A stretch of 53,942 nucleotides of DNA from Bacteroidota bacterium (GCA_030706385.1 JAUZOQ010000010.1:1-53942), one strand, 5' to 3'. Counted from the stretch's first letter, positions 35,754 through 44,648 are shown. Numbers and translations are program-made. The notes: generated by a model not told the origin, from the letters alone.

Positions 35754-36211
35754 TTGATAAACGGCTGCCTCGGCAATGAATCGAACCTAACAACAAGATC
35801 GACTCCGCTTCGGCGCTCTCCGCTTCTGAGCGTGAAGGTTAGAGCAGAATCCTTTTCATCATGAGCAAATGCAATGACTTTCCAATCGGTAAAGAGATTG
35901 CCATAATTCTGCGCGATTCCGAGATAGTGATACACTGTATCCGGCTTAACGCCAATAGTAAAGCTTGTATCTCGTAAAGGATCCGGGCTCAGCAAGAACG
36001 GCAGCACTGTCGTATTCAGCCCGTTGATCAGGATCGAGTCGGTGTATAAGGGCGGTGGCTGAACAAGGACGATGGCAAGGATCTTTACCGAATCTTTCGG
36101 AGTGCCGATGAAATGCACCGTCCCCGAGATCGAGGTAACGCCCGGTGGCGCAAGCCCTTTGTCGCAGGAAAGTATAAAAAACGTGAGAAGAAGAAATGCG
36201 AGTTTCTTCAA
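35750..36211 (-). CDS. small outer-membrane-type lipoprotein upstream of the TonB receptor
   Basis: A 153-residue protein with a lipoprotein signal: KKLAFLLLTFFILSC, cysteine at position 16, followed by DKGLAPPG. The mature part looks like a beta-sandwich (TSISGTVHFIG, TFTLRSGERRSGVDLVVRF), perhaps a transthyretin-like or regulatory-like domain. No known family recognised. Start codon is TTG. It overlaps the receptor gene (ATGA), which suggests a surface partner of the receptor, in the way that TonB receptors of this group often travel with a lipoprotein. That link is inference. Confidence 0.7.
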   Translation of the reverse strand: MKKLAFLLLTFFILSCDKGLAPPGVTSISGTVHFIGTPKDSVKILAIVLVQPPPLYTDSILINGLNTTVLPFLLSPDPLRDTSFTIGVKPDTVYHYLGIAQNYGNLFTDWKVIAFAHDEKDSALTFTLRSGERRSGVDLVVRFDSLPRQPFIK

Positions 36212-36322
36212 AGATTAATCTGGGATGAGTTGTATTTGAAAAAAAACAGATGCATATTGCAGGTGGTTCAAAACGTACTCTACAGAATCTTTCCCCCTGA
36301 AGCGACGAAGAACGGGCATATT

Positions 36323-37516
36323 CTATTTCGTTTCTGCCTCTTCGATCCCCTCGTCGAGTGCTTTGAAGACGGCGTGATCCTTCTCATAAACAGTGCTAAA
36401 AATATCTTTCGCCTTGAGAAAGTATTGCTTCGCCGTCTTCTTATCAGAGACAAGGTAGAGTTTTCCTAAGTAGAAATGCAGATTCCCATAAATATTCTTC
36501 TGTGTTTCATAAACCGGAAGTTTTGACTTCAAGAACGAGATCAGTTCATCGGTTTTGTCGTAGCCCATGTAGATATCGGCAAGATTATTATAGATCGTCG
36601 GCTTTTCGGGCGCAAGAAGAAAGAATGCGTTCAGAGCATCTGCGCGCTTCGGATTCCCGGTTCGGACATAGAGATCGAGCATCGGTTTGATGTTCTCATA
36701 ATTCCCTGTATCGATCGTATTTGCAGCTTCGTAATAGATCGCTGCGTTCTTATCATCATGAAGCTCGACGTAGGCCTGAGCGACGATTCGCGCTGCGTCG
36801 GATTTCAACTCCGGCTCTTTATACAAGTCGATCGCATTCTTCGCATACTTGATCGCATTCTCCCGATCATCGGTAAAGAGATAGGCGTATGCAAGATTGT
36901 AGTGAGCATCGGCGAAATCATTTTTCAATGCGATCGATTGAAGAAAATATGGAATCGCTTCTTTATTCTGCTTATTGCTCAGGAGAATATATCCGAGCGC
37001 ATAGAATACGTGATCATCTCCTAAGCCATGATCGATGGCAATCTGATAATTCTTATTGATCAGCCGCTGCAGCTCCTCTTCTTCCTTCAGCCACTGGCCA
37101 GGATACTTCAGGTTCACGTCGTAATAAAAATCACCGAGCCCCTTGTAGAGTTTGTAATTATCCGGATGTTTTTTTATCAGCCTGGTAAGTACGCTATCCG
37201 GAGCGAAGACATACATGCCGAACGATCCTTCTTTGCCCCGATAATCCATGATATCCTCGTTCTTCTCCAGGTCTTTCAAAGCGAACATTTGGTGCATGAT
37301 ACTCGTGATGAAATACTTCAGGACTATCTCTTCCTTAAGTAAGACGATCTCCGGATTATTGTTCTTGGGATCTTCAGCATCCAGCGCTTTGTAGGCGCTT
37401 TCATACTTCTTATCTGCAATAAGGCTTCTCGCTTGACCGATAACTTTGGATTCCGGCTGACCAAATGCGGTAGCAGCAAAGGCAAATACACAAACGACCA
37501 AAAAAATATTTTTCAT
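36323..37516 (-). CDS. exported tetratricopeptide-repeat protein
   Basis: From the ATG at 37516 the product has about 397 residues with a signal peptide (NIFLVVCVFAFAATAFGQ). The remainder is helical, with several TPR units, for example DHVFYALGYILLSNKQNKEAIPYFLQSIALKNDFADAHYNLAYAY with the W/Y-G-A-P-like spacing split across two repeats. TPR proteins serve as binding scaffolds; partner unknown. The upstream extension to 37570 is rejected because it would move the signal peptide inward and overrun a promoter-like TATATTTG at 37543-37550. It follows ychF by 57 bp from this start. Confidence 0.8.
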   Translation of the reverse strand: MKNIFLVVCVFAFAATAFGQPESKVIGQARSLIADKKYESAYKALDAEDPKNNNPEIVLLKEEIVLKYFITSIMHQMFALKDLEKNEDIMDYRGKEGSFGMYVFAPDSVLTRLIKKHPDNYKLYKGLGDFYYDVNLKYPGQWLKEEEELQRLINKNYQIAIDHGLGDDHVFYALGYILLSNKQNKEAIPYFLQSIALKNDFADAHYNLAYAYLFTDDRENAIKYAKNAIDLYKEPELKSDAARIVAQAYVELHDDKNAAIYYEAANTIDTGNYENIKPMLDLYVRTGNPKRADALNAFFLLAPEKPTIYNNLADIYMGYDKTDELISFLKSKLPVYETQKNIYGNLHFYLGKLYLVSDKKTAKQYFLKAKDIFSTVYEKDHAVFKALDEGIEEAETK

Positions 37517-37542
37517 GGCTTCCTGAGATCTATTGGAAGGTT

Positions 37543-37550
37543 CAAATATA
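37543..37550 (-). promoter_or_regulatory. -7 promoter element (TATATTTG) for the TPR gene
   Basis: On the minus strand TATATTTG matches TAnnTTTG and lies about 27 bases before the ATG at 37516, giving a leader of about 20 bases. The same octamer occurs in the two promoters upstream of the NlpC/P60 gene. A clear -33 TTTG is not present. Confidence 0.4.
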
Positions 37551-37572
37551 CGCCACGAACGGCTCGGCACTC

Positions 37573-38673
37573 CTAGACATTGAACCGAAAATGCATTACG
37601 TCTCCATCTTGTACCGTATAGTCCCTGCCTTCGCTTCGTAGCAGGCCTGCATCTTTCACCGCAGCTTCCGTCTTCAAGCGGACAATATCATCATACTTCA
37701 TCACTTCAGCACGAATGAACCCCTTTTCGAAATCCGTATGAATGACTCCTGCCGCTTCAGGGGCCTTCGCACCTTTGCGGACAGTCCAGGCGCGGACTTC
37801 CTGTTTACCGGCCGTGAAGTAAGTCTGAAGGCCAAGCAAGTCGTATGCTGTGCGAACGACGGTATTAAGGCCCGGTTCTTCCATGCCAAGCTCCTTGAGA
37901 AACGCCGTCCTGTCTTCTTCGGGAAGTTCGGCAAGTTCCATTTCGATCTTCGCGCAGATCGGAACAACCCGAGCATCCTCTTTCGCAGCAATGGCCCGGA
38001 CCTTCTCGATATAGGCATTGCCCTTTGCCAAGCCGTGCTCATCGGTATTGGCAATGTAGAGTATCGGCTTTCGAGTCAGCAAATGCATATCGCGGATCCA
38101 CAGGCTTTCATCATCATTAGCAACGACAAATGTCCGCGCAAGTTTTCCGGCTCCGAGATGATCTTTCACCCGCGTATAAAGGTCGGCTTCAGCTTTCGCC
38201 TTCGGGTCGCCCGTCTTTGCTTTTCGTGCCGCCCCATCGACTTTCTTCTCGACCGTTTCAATATCCTTGAGAATCAATTCTGCATCGATGATCTCGATAT
38301 CGCGCTCGGGATTGATCGAACCATCGACATGGATCACGTTATCATCATCGAAGCAACGGACGACATGAAGGATCGCATCGACATCGCGGATATGAGAGAG
38401 GAATTGGTTACCAAGGCCTTCGCCGGAAGCCGCACCTTTGACAAGTCCTGCAATATCCACAAATTCGATCGTGGCCGGCACCTCTTTATCGGGCACCATG
38501 ATCTCCGTCAGCACTTTCAGGCGACTATCGGGAACGGCAACAACTCCGGTATTCGGCTCGATCGTACAAAAAGGGTAATTTTCGGCAGCGGCAAGATTAG
38601 TCGCCGTGATCGCATTAAAGAGAGTTGACTTCCCCACATTCGGCAAGCCGACGATTCCGCATTGTAAACCCAT
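37573..38673 (-). CDS. ychF: redox-regulated ATPase YchF (Obg-related)
   Basis: P-loop ATPase of 366 residues, the standard YchF/OLA1 length. Seen: G1 [33 protein letters not shown]3 [17 protein letters not shown], the altered G4 region YIANTDEHG (YchF uses NxxE and prefers ATP), and a C-terminal TGS domain ([29 protein letters not shown]). It associates with ribosomes and is linked to stress responses in E. coli. ATG start with AGGAA just upstream. Transcribed toward the TPR gene. Confidence 0.95.
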   Translation of the reverse strand: MGLQCGIVGLPNVGKSTLFNAITATNLAAAENYPFCTIEPNTGVVAVPDSRLKVLTEIMVPDKEVPATIEFVDIAGLVKGAASGEGLGNQFLSHIRDVDAILHVVRCFDDDNVIHVDGSINPERDIEIIDAELILKDIETVEKKVDGAARKAKTGDPKAKAEADLYTRVKDHLGAGKLARTFVVANDDESLWIRDMHLLTRKPILYIANTDEHGLAKGNAYIEKVRAIAAKEDARVVPICAKIEMELAELPEEDRTAFLKELGMEEPGLNTVVRTAYDLLGLQTYFTAGKQEVRAWTVRKGAKAPEAAGVIHTDFEKGFIRAEVMKYDDIVRLKTEAAVKDAGLLRSEGRDYTVQDGDVMHFRFNV

Positions 38674-38814
38674 AAATTCCTGATCCTTCGTTATATTTTG
38701 TGCGGCTCTAAAGCGCAGACGAGCGGGATTTGTTCCACTTCGATAGCTATTGGCAAGTCATTGAGCATAAAGCTCTTCTTCCTGCATCGGACATCCGCCC
38801 CTCTGGTTTCCCCG

Positions 38815-38822
38815 TATCTTTG
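38815..38822 (+). promoter_or_regulatory. -7 promoter element placing the transcription start at or near the GTG start of the HD gene
   Basis: TATCTTTG fits TAnnTTTG exactly. The GTG at 38829 begins seven bases after its last base, where transcription would be expected to begin. A TTTG at -33 spacing is absent, so evidence rests on one element and its position. Confidence 0.35.
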
Positions 38823-38828
38823 TATACC

Positions 38829-39449
38829 GTGGAATTACCTAAGTATAAATATAACGAGACGTTCCTGACCCGAAAGGAGCTGGAAGCCCTTCTGAAGGAG
38901 AAGAACTTCAGTGCGCTGGATATCAATCTGGCCCTGGATGCCTACGAAATGGCCGAAAGTGTCCATGAAGGCCAGAAACGGCCGGACGGAACTCCCTATT
39001 TCTGGCATCCGAGCCGCGTGGCGAAGATCGCGATCTCAGAGCTTGATATCCGCGATATCAATTTCATCACAGCAGCTCTTCTTCACGACGTTCTCGAAGA
39101 TTCTCAAGTGATCACGGCAGAGATTCTGGAATATAACTTCAGCCCGTATACCAGTTATCTGGTTCAGATGCTTACCAAGGATATCAAGGCCGAAGGAATG
39201 CTCCGGGAAATTGTCGAGAAGGAGTATGTGGAGCGGCTCTCAGGCGCCACCGAAGATGCCCGGATGCTCAAACTCTGCGACCGCCTCGATACTTTCCGAT
39301 GTCTCGAATTCAATGTGAAGAAGAATCCCATCAAATATGTGATGGAAACGACGAAACATTATTTTCCACTTGCCGAGGGAAGTGATAATCCGAAGATGCA
39401 ATATCTTGTCAAAGAATTGCAGACTGCCCGCAATAAATTTTTAGGATAG
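38829..39449 (+). CDS. small HD-domain protein resembling the hydrolase half of RSH enzymes
   Basis: Cytoplasmic protein of about 206 residues related to the (p)ppGpp-hydrolase domain of Rel/SpoT and to small alarmone hydrolases (Mesh1 type). It has FWHPSRVAKIA, ITAALLHDVLEDS with the HDxxED metal/catalytic motif, and KLCDRLDTFRCLEF in place of the usual ADRLHNMRT. No synthetase, TGS or ACT domain is present. The GTG at 38829 is chosen over the TTG at 38730 because the extra 33 residues are unlike the family and a promoter element ends just before the GTG. Substrate could be (p)ppGpp or another nucleotide. Confidence 0.75.
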   Translation: MELPKYKYNETFLTRKELEALLKEKNFSALDINLALDAYEMAESVHEGQKRPDGTPYFWHPSRVAKIAISELDIRDINFITAALLHDVLEDSQVITAEILEYNFSPYTSYLVQMLTKDIKAEGMLREIVEKEYVERLSGATEDARMLKLCDRLDTFRCLEFNVKKNPIKYVMETTKHYFPLAEGSDNPKMQYLVKELQTARNKFLG

Positions 39450-39478
39450 ATTCGATCTCCTCTGTCCGTGTCTTCTCC

Positions 39479-40600
39479 CTAACCCTGTGCTGCCCATCTG
39501 ATGATCTCGGCATACTTCCCACTCCAATTCGCCCAGTTATGACTTTCACTCGTCTCGCGATAGGTAACTTCGTATCCCTTGTGCTGTAAGGTTTTCAGCA
39601 TTTCCCGCGTCCCTTCGAGCGCATCGTTAATCGTGCCGGTATGGAGATAAAATCGAAGAGGAAGCAGCTTGCACTTAGCAAACAATTTCACGATCTCACG
39701 ATCTCTCATCCAGAACGAGGCCGATTGCGCAATGATATTTCCGAATTTTTTCGAATGCCTCAAACCAATATATGCTGCACAAAGTCCGCCAAGCGAAGCA
39801 CCTTGTACCGATCGCAGATGTGCATCAGTCCGGATCTTGAAGCTTCGTTCGACTTGCCGCGTGAGATCATCGGCGAACCACTCGGCAAATTTCGGATTCA
39901 TCATATATTCTCCGTGCCTATCAACCGGAGGAACAAAGACTGCAATACACTTCGGACTCTTCGGTTCGTGAGAGTACAAGTTGTCCAGAACATTTGTGAA
40001 TTTTCCGATCGTCATCGCCTCAGCCCCATCATGGATATAGAGCACATGTTGCTTGCCGCGCAGCCGCAAACCGTGCGGTATATAGACGTGAACTTCCCTA
40101 TCTGCAACGTGGCTATTGCCTTTCACCTGAAGCTTCAGCAATTTGCCCGGAAGTACATCTGCGCCCGGATCTTCGATATACTCGGGATCGACATAGCCTG
40201 GCATCCTGAGATACGTATTATTACCGAATACTTCCTGCAGCGAATGCGGATTCATCGGATCGTTGAAGGAATCCTCACCTTTTGCCTGAAATCGGTACGA
40301 CAGCCTTGCATCGATCGGAAATTCCTTTTCGAGATAATACAAGGATGATCTCGGCAATATCGGCTTCAGAACATCGATTCCCTGCTCCCATTTATTCCAA
40401 TCACCGACAACCGATATAACCTTTCGTGATTCGTTGTTGCAGAAAAAAAAGGCTTTTTCTCCCTCGACGAGTGGTGTACCATTATCCCGAATGATGCGCT
40501 TCTCGATAAGGTTCTCGAAAGCAACAATACGCTTGCCCAGACGCTGCCTGCGCAATTGAATGATGATATTTTCTACCGACGATTCGAATAATTTTGCCAT
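39479..40600 (-). CDS. esterase-D-type alpha/beta hydrolase with N-terminal E-set (CBM48-like) domain
   Basis: A 373-residue hydrolase similar to enterochelin esterase. The first 150 residues include KAFFFCNNESRKVISVVGDWNKWE and RLSYRFQAKGEDSFNDPMNP, the E-set or glycogen-binding-like fold. The catalytic part has HVYIPHGLRLRGKQHVLYIHDG, GASLGGLCAAYIGLRH with the nucleophile Ser (GxSxG), and SESHNWANW with the catalytic His. No signal peptide is seen, so it is probably cytoplasmic. No siderophore genes are nearby, so a ferric-enterobactin role is unsupported; the natural ester is unknown. Confidence 0.85.
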   Translation of the reverse strand: MAKLFESSVENIIIQLRRQRLGKRIVAFENLIEKRIIRDNGTPLVEGEKAFFFCNNESRKVISVVGDWNKWEQGIDVLKPILPRSSLYYLEKEFPIDARLSYRFQAKGEDSFNDPMNPHSLQEVFGNNTYLRMPGYVDPEYIEDPGADVLPGKLLKLQVKGNSHVADREVHVYIPHGLRLRGKQHVLYIHDGAEAMTIGKFTNVLDNLYSHEPKSPKCIAVFVPPVDRHGEYMMNPKFAEWFADDLTRQVERSFKIRTDAHLRSVQGASLGGLCAAYIGLRHSKKFGNIIAQSASFWMRDREIVKLFAKCKLLPLRFYLHTGTINDALEGTREMLKTLQHKGYEVTYRETSESHNWANWSGKYAEIIRWAAQG

Positions 40601-40670
40601 GAAAGATGTTTCTGTGCCGCAATTATCTTGTTACCGGCGACGCATAACATAATCTCATAACATTTCATCT

Positions 40671-42035
40671 ATGCCCAATATTCTCGAATTTATCGACGCG
40701 AACAAATCACGCTATGAAGAAGAACTGAAAGAATTTCTTCGCATTCCCTCGATCTCCACTTCACCGGAACATAAAGGCGAAATGCTTCGATGCGCCGAAT
40801 GGGTCTCGAGTGAAATGAAGAAGATCGGTCTTCAAAACGTGAAGGTCATGCCGACGGCCGGACATCCCGTTGTCTATGGTGAGCGCCTCGATGCCGGCAA
40901 GAGCGCACCGACAGTGCTCTTCTACGGCCACTATGATGTGCAGCCCGTCGATCCCCTCAATCTTTGGACAAATCCTCCGTTCGAGCCAACCATCGTGGGT
41001 GAAAATATCTACGCACGCGGATCGGTCGATGATAAAGGACAAGTCCTGATGCAGCTTAAAGCCATTGAAGCTCATCTTCGCACGGCAAGCACAATGCCCG
41101 TGGACGTGAAGGTCATCATCGAAGGCGAAGAGGAGATCGGTTCTCCGAATCTCGACAAATTCCTTGAGGAACACAAAGACCTCCTTTCCTGCGATACCGT
41201 TCTTATTAGTGACACGCCGATGTTCGGTTATGACCAGCCATCGCTTTGCTACGGCCTAAGAGGCCTGTGCTATATGCAAGTCGATGTGACCGGCCCGAAC
41301 CGCGATCTGCATTCCGGCTTTTTCGGCGGTGCAGTCGAGAATCCCATCAATGCACTTGCCGTCATGATCTCGAAACTTAAAGATGAGAAAGGCCGCATTT
41401 TGATCGATGGATTCTACGATAATGTGCAGCCAATCTCCGAATTGGAGAAAAAGGAATTTGCGCGGCTTCCGTTCAATCGCACAGATTTTATGAAGGATCT
41501 CCAAACCGATGCAACACCGGGCGAGGCAGGATACTCGGAGCTGGAGCGGATGTGGGCGAGGCCCACACTTGATTGCAACGGCATCTGGGGTGGCTTCACC
41601 GGAGAGGGTGCGAAAACCGTATTGCCATCGAAGGCTTCTGCAAAGATCTCGATGCGACTTGTTCCGAATCAAACACCGGATGAGATCGCACAGAAATTCG
41701 AAGCGTTCTTCAACAAGATCAAACCCGCCGGTGTGACGATTACCGTAACCGATCTTCATGGCGGAATGCCTGCCATGACGCCGATCGATTCTGCCGGAAT
41801 GAATGCTGCCCGGAAAGCACTGAAAGAAGTCTTTGGGAAAGAACCGTTCCTGACACGCGAAGGAGGTTCTATCCCGATCGTCAATAGTTTTTCGAAGATC
41901 CTCGGAGCACCGACGGTGCTGATGGGATTTGGCCTACCCGATCAAAATGCTCATTCACCGAATGAGAAAATGAACTTGAAGAATTTTCATCGTGGCGTGA
42001 AATGCGGAGCCTTGTTTTATAGTAATCTGGTGTGA
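40671..42035 (+). CDS. M20 family dipeptidase
   Basis: Dizinc peptidase of 454 residues, the long CNDP/carnosinase-like type. Zinc and catalytic residues are visible: YGHYDVQPVDP (HxD), ARGSVDDKGQ (bridging Asp), IEGEEEIGSPN (Glu-Glu), SDTPMF (Asp) and DQNAHSPNEKM (final His). The inserted dimerisation domain lies about residues 205-370, with DLHSGFFGGAVENPINAL. No signal peptide, so it acts in the cytoplasm on dipeptides. ATG start, single gene, divergent from the esterase with a 70-bp spacer. Confidence 0.93.
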   Translation: MPNILEFIDANKSRYEEELKEFLRIPSISTSPEHKGEMLRCAEWVSSEMKKIGLQNVKVMPTAGHPVVYGERLDAGKSAPTVLFYGHYDVQPVDPLNLWTNPPFEPTIVGENIYARGSVDDKGQVLMQLKAIEAHLRTASTMPVDVKVIIEGEEEIGSPNLDKFLEEHKDLLSCDTVLISDTPMFGYDQPSLCYGLRGLCYMQVDVTGPNRDLHSGFFGGAVENPINALAVMISKLKDEKGRILIDGFYDNVQPISELEKKEFARLPFNRTDFMKDLQTDATPGEAGYSELERMWARPTLDCNGIWGGFTGEGAKTVLPSKASAKISMRLVPNQTPDEIAQKFEAFFNKIKPAGVTITVTDLHGGMPAMTPIDSAGMNAARKALKEVFGKEPFLTREGGSIPIVNSFSKILGAPTVLMGFGLPDQNAHSPNEKMNLKNFHRGVKCGALFYSNLV

Positions 42036-42054
42036 TGCCGCGTTGGTTGAACCA

Positions 42055-42135
42055 TCAACCGATGACTAAGGCGCCAATCATAAGCGCTACTGCGAATATG
42101 AATGCTTCTGCAAATACTAATGCGAACTTGTTCAT
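42055..42135 (-). CDS. 26-residue hydrophobic peptide (small ORF with strong ribosome-binding site)
   Basis: An ATG at 42135 preceded by GGAGG (42144-42148) with 8-base spacing opens a 26-codon frame ending in TGA at 42055. The peptide starts MNKFALVFAEAF and ends ALMIGALVIG: one lysine, then an unbroken hydrophobic stretch long enough to span a membrane. Its start and leader resemble those of the lipoprotein gene upstream (MNKLTKGFAAIF, ending GALVTGC), as if it were a copied signal peptide that lost its cysteine and body. It may be a real membrane peptide or a remnant. It lies in the 266-bp gap after the dipeptidase gene. Confidence 0.5.
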   Translation of the reverse strand: MNKFALVFAEAFIFAVALMIGALVIG

Positions 42136-42257
42136 TATTGTATCCTCCGTTACTCTTGTCTAATGAGAACTTCTCTCTCTATTAGGAATGAGGCTCAAAT
42201 AGCTGGTTTGTTTCAGTATGATGATACGGAAGGCGTTAGAGCTATATGAGGCAGGAA

Positions 42258-42291
42258 TGAAAGTCCGCTCAGTTACTTGAGCGGACTTTCA
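42258..42291 (-). terminator. hairpin after the lipoprotein gene
   Basis: A perfect 14-bp stem TGAAAGTCCGCTCA / TGAGCGGACTTTCA with a 6-base loop lies 10 bases past the lipoprotein stop codon. No long T-run follows on either strand, so it could be a weak terminator or an RNA-stabilising hairpin that separates the lipoprotein message from the small ORF downstream. Confidence 0.6.
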
Positions 42292-42301
42292 CGATTGACA
42301 A

Positions 42302-43186
42302 TTATTTAATTCTCAATTTACCTTTCCATTTCCATACTCCGACTTTCACGTCGATTGTATAGGAATCGACGGTTCCATCTCCGCTCGTGCGAGTAACATC
42401 GAGGAATGCCGTTCCGTCGCCGTTGAACTCGATCTTCGTATCACGAGTGATCGTATAGCCTTTCGGAGTTGTCGCAGTGAAGTGCGATGTTGCCGGCCCC
42501 TGGAGATAAACATGTTTCCTATCATCTTTATCGGTTACGAGCGAATCGTTGATAAAGGTGATCGTGAACGCATGAGTGAAAGTGCGATCTCCGTTCTCAA
42601 GGGTATGGAATGTATCGGTTCCGCTGCGCGAGAATGTTCCATTGAAGAGCGGCTGAGTCGAAGTGAGTTTCGAGACAGTCCACGTGCCGCTAGCCGTATC
42701 GTCGACATCGACGCGGTCCCCAGCATCTCTGCTACGCTGTTTCGAAAACGATACCCATATCGAATCTGTAACGCCACTCTGGAATGTCTTCATGAATTTC
42801 CCTGAAGCATCGAAGTAGATGTATTGATAGAGGATCGTCGTCGAGAAGCTGTACTTTCCTGCAGATCCGCTGCGATCGACTGTTACCGTATGCATTCCTG
42901 TCGTATCGTTATAGGAAGCGTTTGCGCTCATTGGCCCGGATTTATTCGGAATGATGCCACTAAGCTCCTTGCCGTTTGCCAGTGCGTTCACATCGGCAAA
43001 ATTCACGCCTGCTCCTCCGGATTCTGTTCCAAGCGAAGCGGCCGTTATATCTGCTGCTGCTCGCGAATCCACTTCCTGATCTGCAACCGGTTCTGACGTG
43101 CTCTTGCAACCCGTGACCAAAGCGCCGGCCACAAGAAGTAAAGCAAGTGCAAAAATCGCTGCAAATCCTTTTGTTAATTTATTCAT
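42302..43186 (-). CDS. lipoprotein of unknown function
   Basis: A 294-residue protein with a lipoprotein signal peptide: KLTKGFAAIFALALLLVAGALVTGC, lipobox VTGC with cysteine near residue 27. The mature protein is serine/threonine/aspartate-rich and beta-rich (HTVTVDRSGSAGKYSFSTTILYQYIYFD; TRTSGDGTVDSYTIDVKVGVWKWKGKLRIK), without a recognised domain. ATG start with AAGGAG 9-13 bases upstream, a stronger site than most genes here. Stands alone between tyrS and a strong hairpin. Likely exported and anchored in the outer membrane; function unknown. Confidence 0.7.
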   Translation of the reverse strand: MNKLTKGFAAIFALALLLVAGALVTGCKSTSEPVADQEVDSRAAADITAASLGTESGGAGVNFADVNALANGKELSGIIPNKSGPMSANASYNDTTGMHTVTVDRSGSAGKYSFSTTILYQYIYFDASGKFMKTFQSGVTDSIWVSFSKQRSRDAGDRVDVDDTASGTWTVSKLTSTQPLFNGTFSRSGTDTFHTLENGDRTFTHAFTITFINDSLVTDKDDRKHVYLQGPATSHFTATTPKGYTITRDTKIEFNGDGTAFLDVTRTSGDGTVDSYTIDVKVGVWKWKGKLRIK

Positions 43187-43385
43187 TGGTTACTCTCCTT
43201 ACATTGATAAATGGTGAAAACTTGTTGATCTCTTTGCAACTATAGAGACTCTCGGCAAGGCAAGGTTTAATGTGCCTCAATGAATTACTATTCATCGAAG
43301 CCGTCGGATATGATGGGTTTAGGCTTAGTTTGAGAGAATGCGGCAAAAACACCGCTCACTGAATCATCAGGATATCAATCCGGCA

Positions 43386-44597
43386 TTATGCCGACTTAAC
43401 CTTCAAATATCTCCTCTTCCCTACCTTAAGGACAACACCGGCGCTTGTAGGGATCAGCGTTGCTCTTTCATTAGAGACTTTTTCTCCGTTCAAGCTCACA
43501 CCACCGCCTTGAATGAGCCGCCGTGCCTCACTTTTTGTTGCCGCCATCTTCGTCTCGACCATGAGATCGACGACAACGCATTCCGACCCGATCGGTAACA
43601 GAAGAACTTCGATATCATCGGGAGTTTCTTTCTTTACGAACATCTGTTCGAATCGCTGAAGAGCATTATCGGCAGCAGAAGGATCATAGAATTGCCGGAT
43701 GATCTCCTGTGCCAGGCGTACCTTGATATTCCGGGGATTCTCTTCGCCCGATTCGAGCACACTCTTGATCTCAGCAATATCTTTCACTTTTGTGGCAAGC
43801 AGAAAATATTTGTAGATCGCCGAATCCGGAATGGACATCGTCTTGCCGAACATCTCATCGGCCGAATCGTTGAAGTTGATCGAGTTGCCGTAGGACTTGC
43901 TCATCTTCCGCACTCCATCGGTCCCTTCAAGCAGCGGCATGGTGAGAATACATTGCGGCTCCTGATCGAAGTGACGCTGAAGCTCGCGGCCTACCAGCAG
44001 ATTGAATTTCTGATCCGTGCCTCCAAGCTCGATATCCGATCGGATCTCGACCGAATCCATTGCCTGCGCAAGCGGATAGAGAAATTCATGAAGCGAGATC
44101 GGCTGCTCTTCATTGAATCGCTTGTGGAAATCTTCACGCTCGAGCATCTGGCTTACCGTATAACTTCCGGCAAGCTTGATGACATCGGGGAAGGTCAACC
44201 TGCCCAACCAATCATTATTATAGTGGACGACAAGGCGATCGTTCGAGAGGACCTTCGAGACCTGCTCGATATAGGTCTTCCCGTTCTGCCTTGTCTCCTC
44301 CACCGTGAGCATCGGCCTCGTCTTCGAGCGACCGGAAGGATCGCCGATCATGGCTGTGAAATCTCCGACGATCAGATGCGCTTCGTGTCCAAGATCCTGA
44401 AACGTCCGAAGTTTTCCGAGAACGACAGCATGTCCCAGATGCAGATCCGGGCTTGAGGGATCGGCTCCGAGCTTTGCAACAAGCGGTCGGCCTTTGGAGA
44501 TTTTCTTGGCAAGCTCTTCCTCATTGATCAGATCGATCGTTCCGCGACGGATCGCATCCATTTGCTCATTGAGTGGTGGAAAATTCTTTGTGCTCAT
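43386..44597 (-). CDS. tyrS: tyrosyl-tRNA synthetase
   Basis: Class I aminoacyl-tRNA synthetase of 403 residues, the TyrZ-like bacterial form. HIGH-type motif DLHLGHAVVLGKL, GDFTAMIGDPSGRSKTRP, and KMSKSYGNSINF are all present. The C-terminal S4 RNA-binding domain is seen in KSEARRLIQGGGVSLNGEKVSNE. All catalytic motifs look intact. It is 51 bp downstream of smpB; no T-box or other leader is evident in this short spacer. Confidence 0.95.
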   Translation of the reverse strand: MSTKNFPPLNEQMDAIRRGTIDLINEEELAKKISKGRPLVAKLGADPSSPDLHLGHAVVLGKLRTFQDLGHEAHLIVGDFTAMIGDPSGRSKTRPMLTVEETRQNGKTYIEQVSKVLSNDRLVVHYNNDWLGRLTFPDVIKLAGSYTVSQMLEREDFHKRFNEEQPISLHEFLYPLAQAMDSVEIRSDIELGGTDQKFNLLVGRELQRHFDQEPQCILTMPLLEGTDGVRKMSKSYGNSINFNDSADEMFGKTMSIPDSAIYKYFLLATKVKDIAEIKSVLESGEENPRNIKVRLAQEIIRQFYDPSAADNALQRFEQMFVKKETPDDIEVLLLPIGSECVVVDLMVETKMAATKSEARRLIQGGGVSLNGEKVSNERATLIPTSAGVVLKVGKRRYLKVKSA

Positions 44598-44648
44598 CGT
44601 TTCTGTATTCTACTGGCAGATAGTACCGTAATCTCCATTGGCCGTTCT

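Noticed and set aside
37738-38628. 296-codon plus-strand frame
   Set aside because: Antisense to ychF, whose motifs are unambiguous; no ribosome site or recognisable protein.
39641-40348. 235-codon plus-strand frame
   Set aside because: Antisense to the esterase gene, which has complete catalytic motifs.
39479-40600. enterochelin esterase as part of a siderophore locus
   Set aside because: No siderophore synthesis or uptake genes beside it; the TonB receptor is 4 kb away in a different operon.
43692-44456. 254-codon plus-strand frame
   Set aside because: Antisense shadow of tyrS with no family features.
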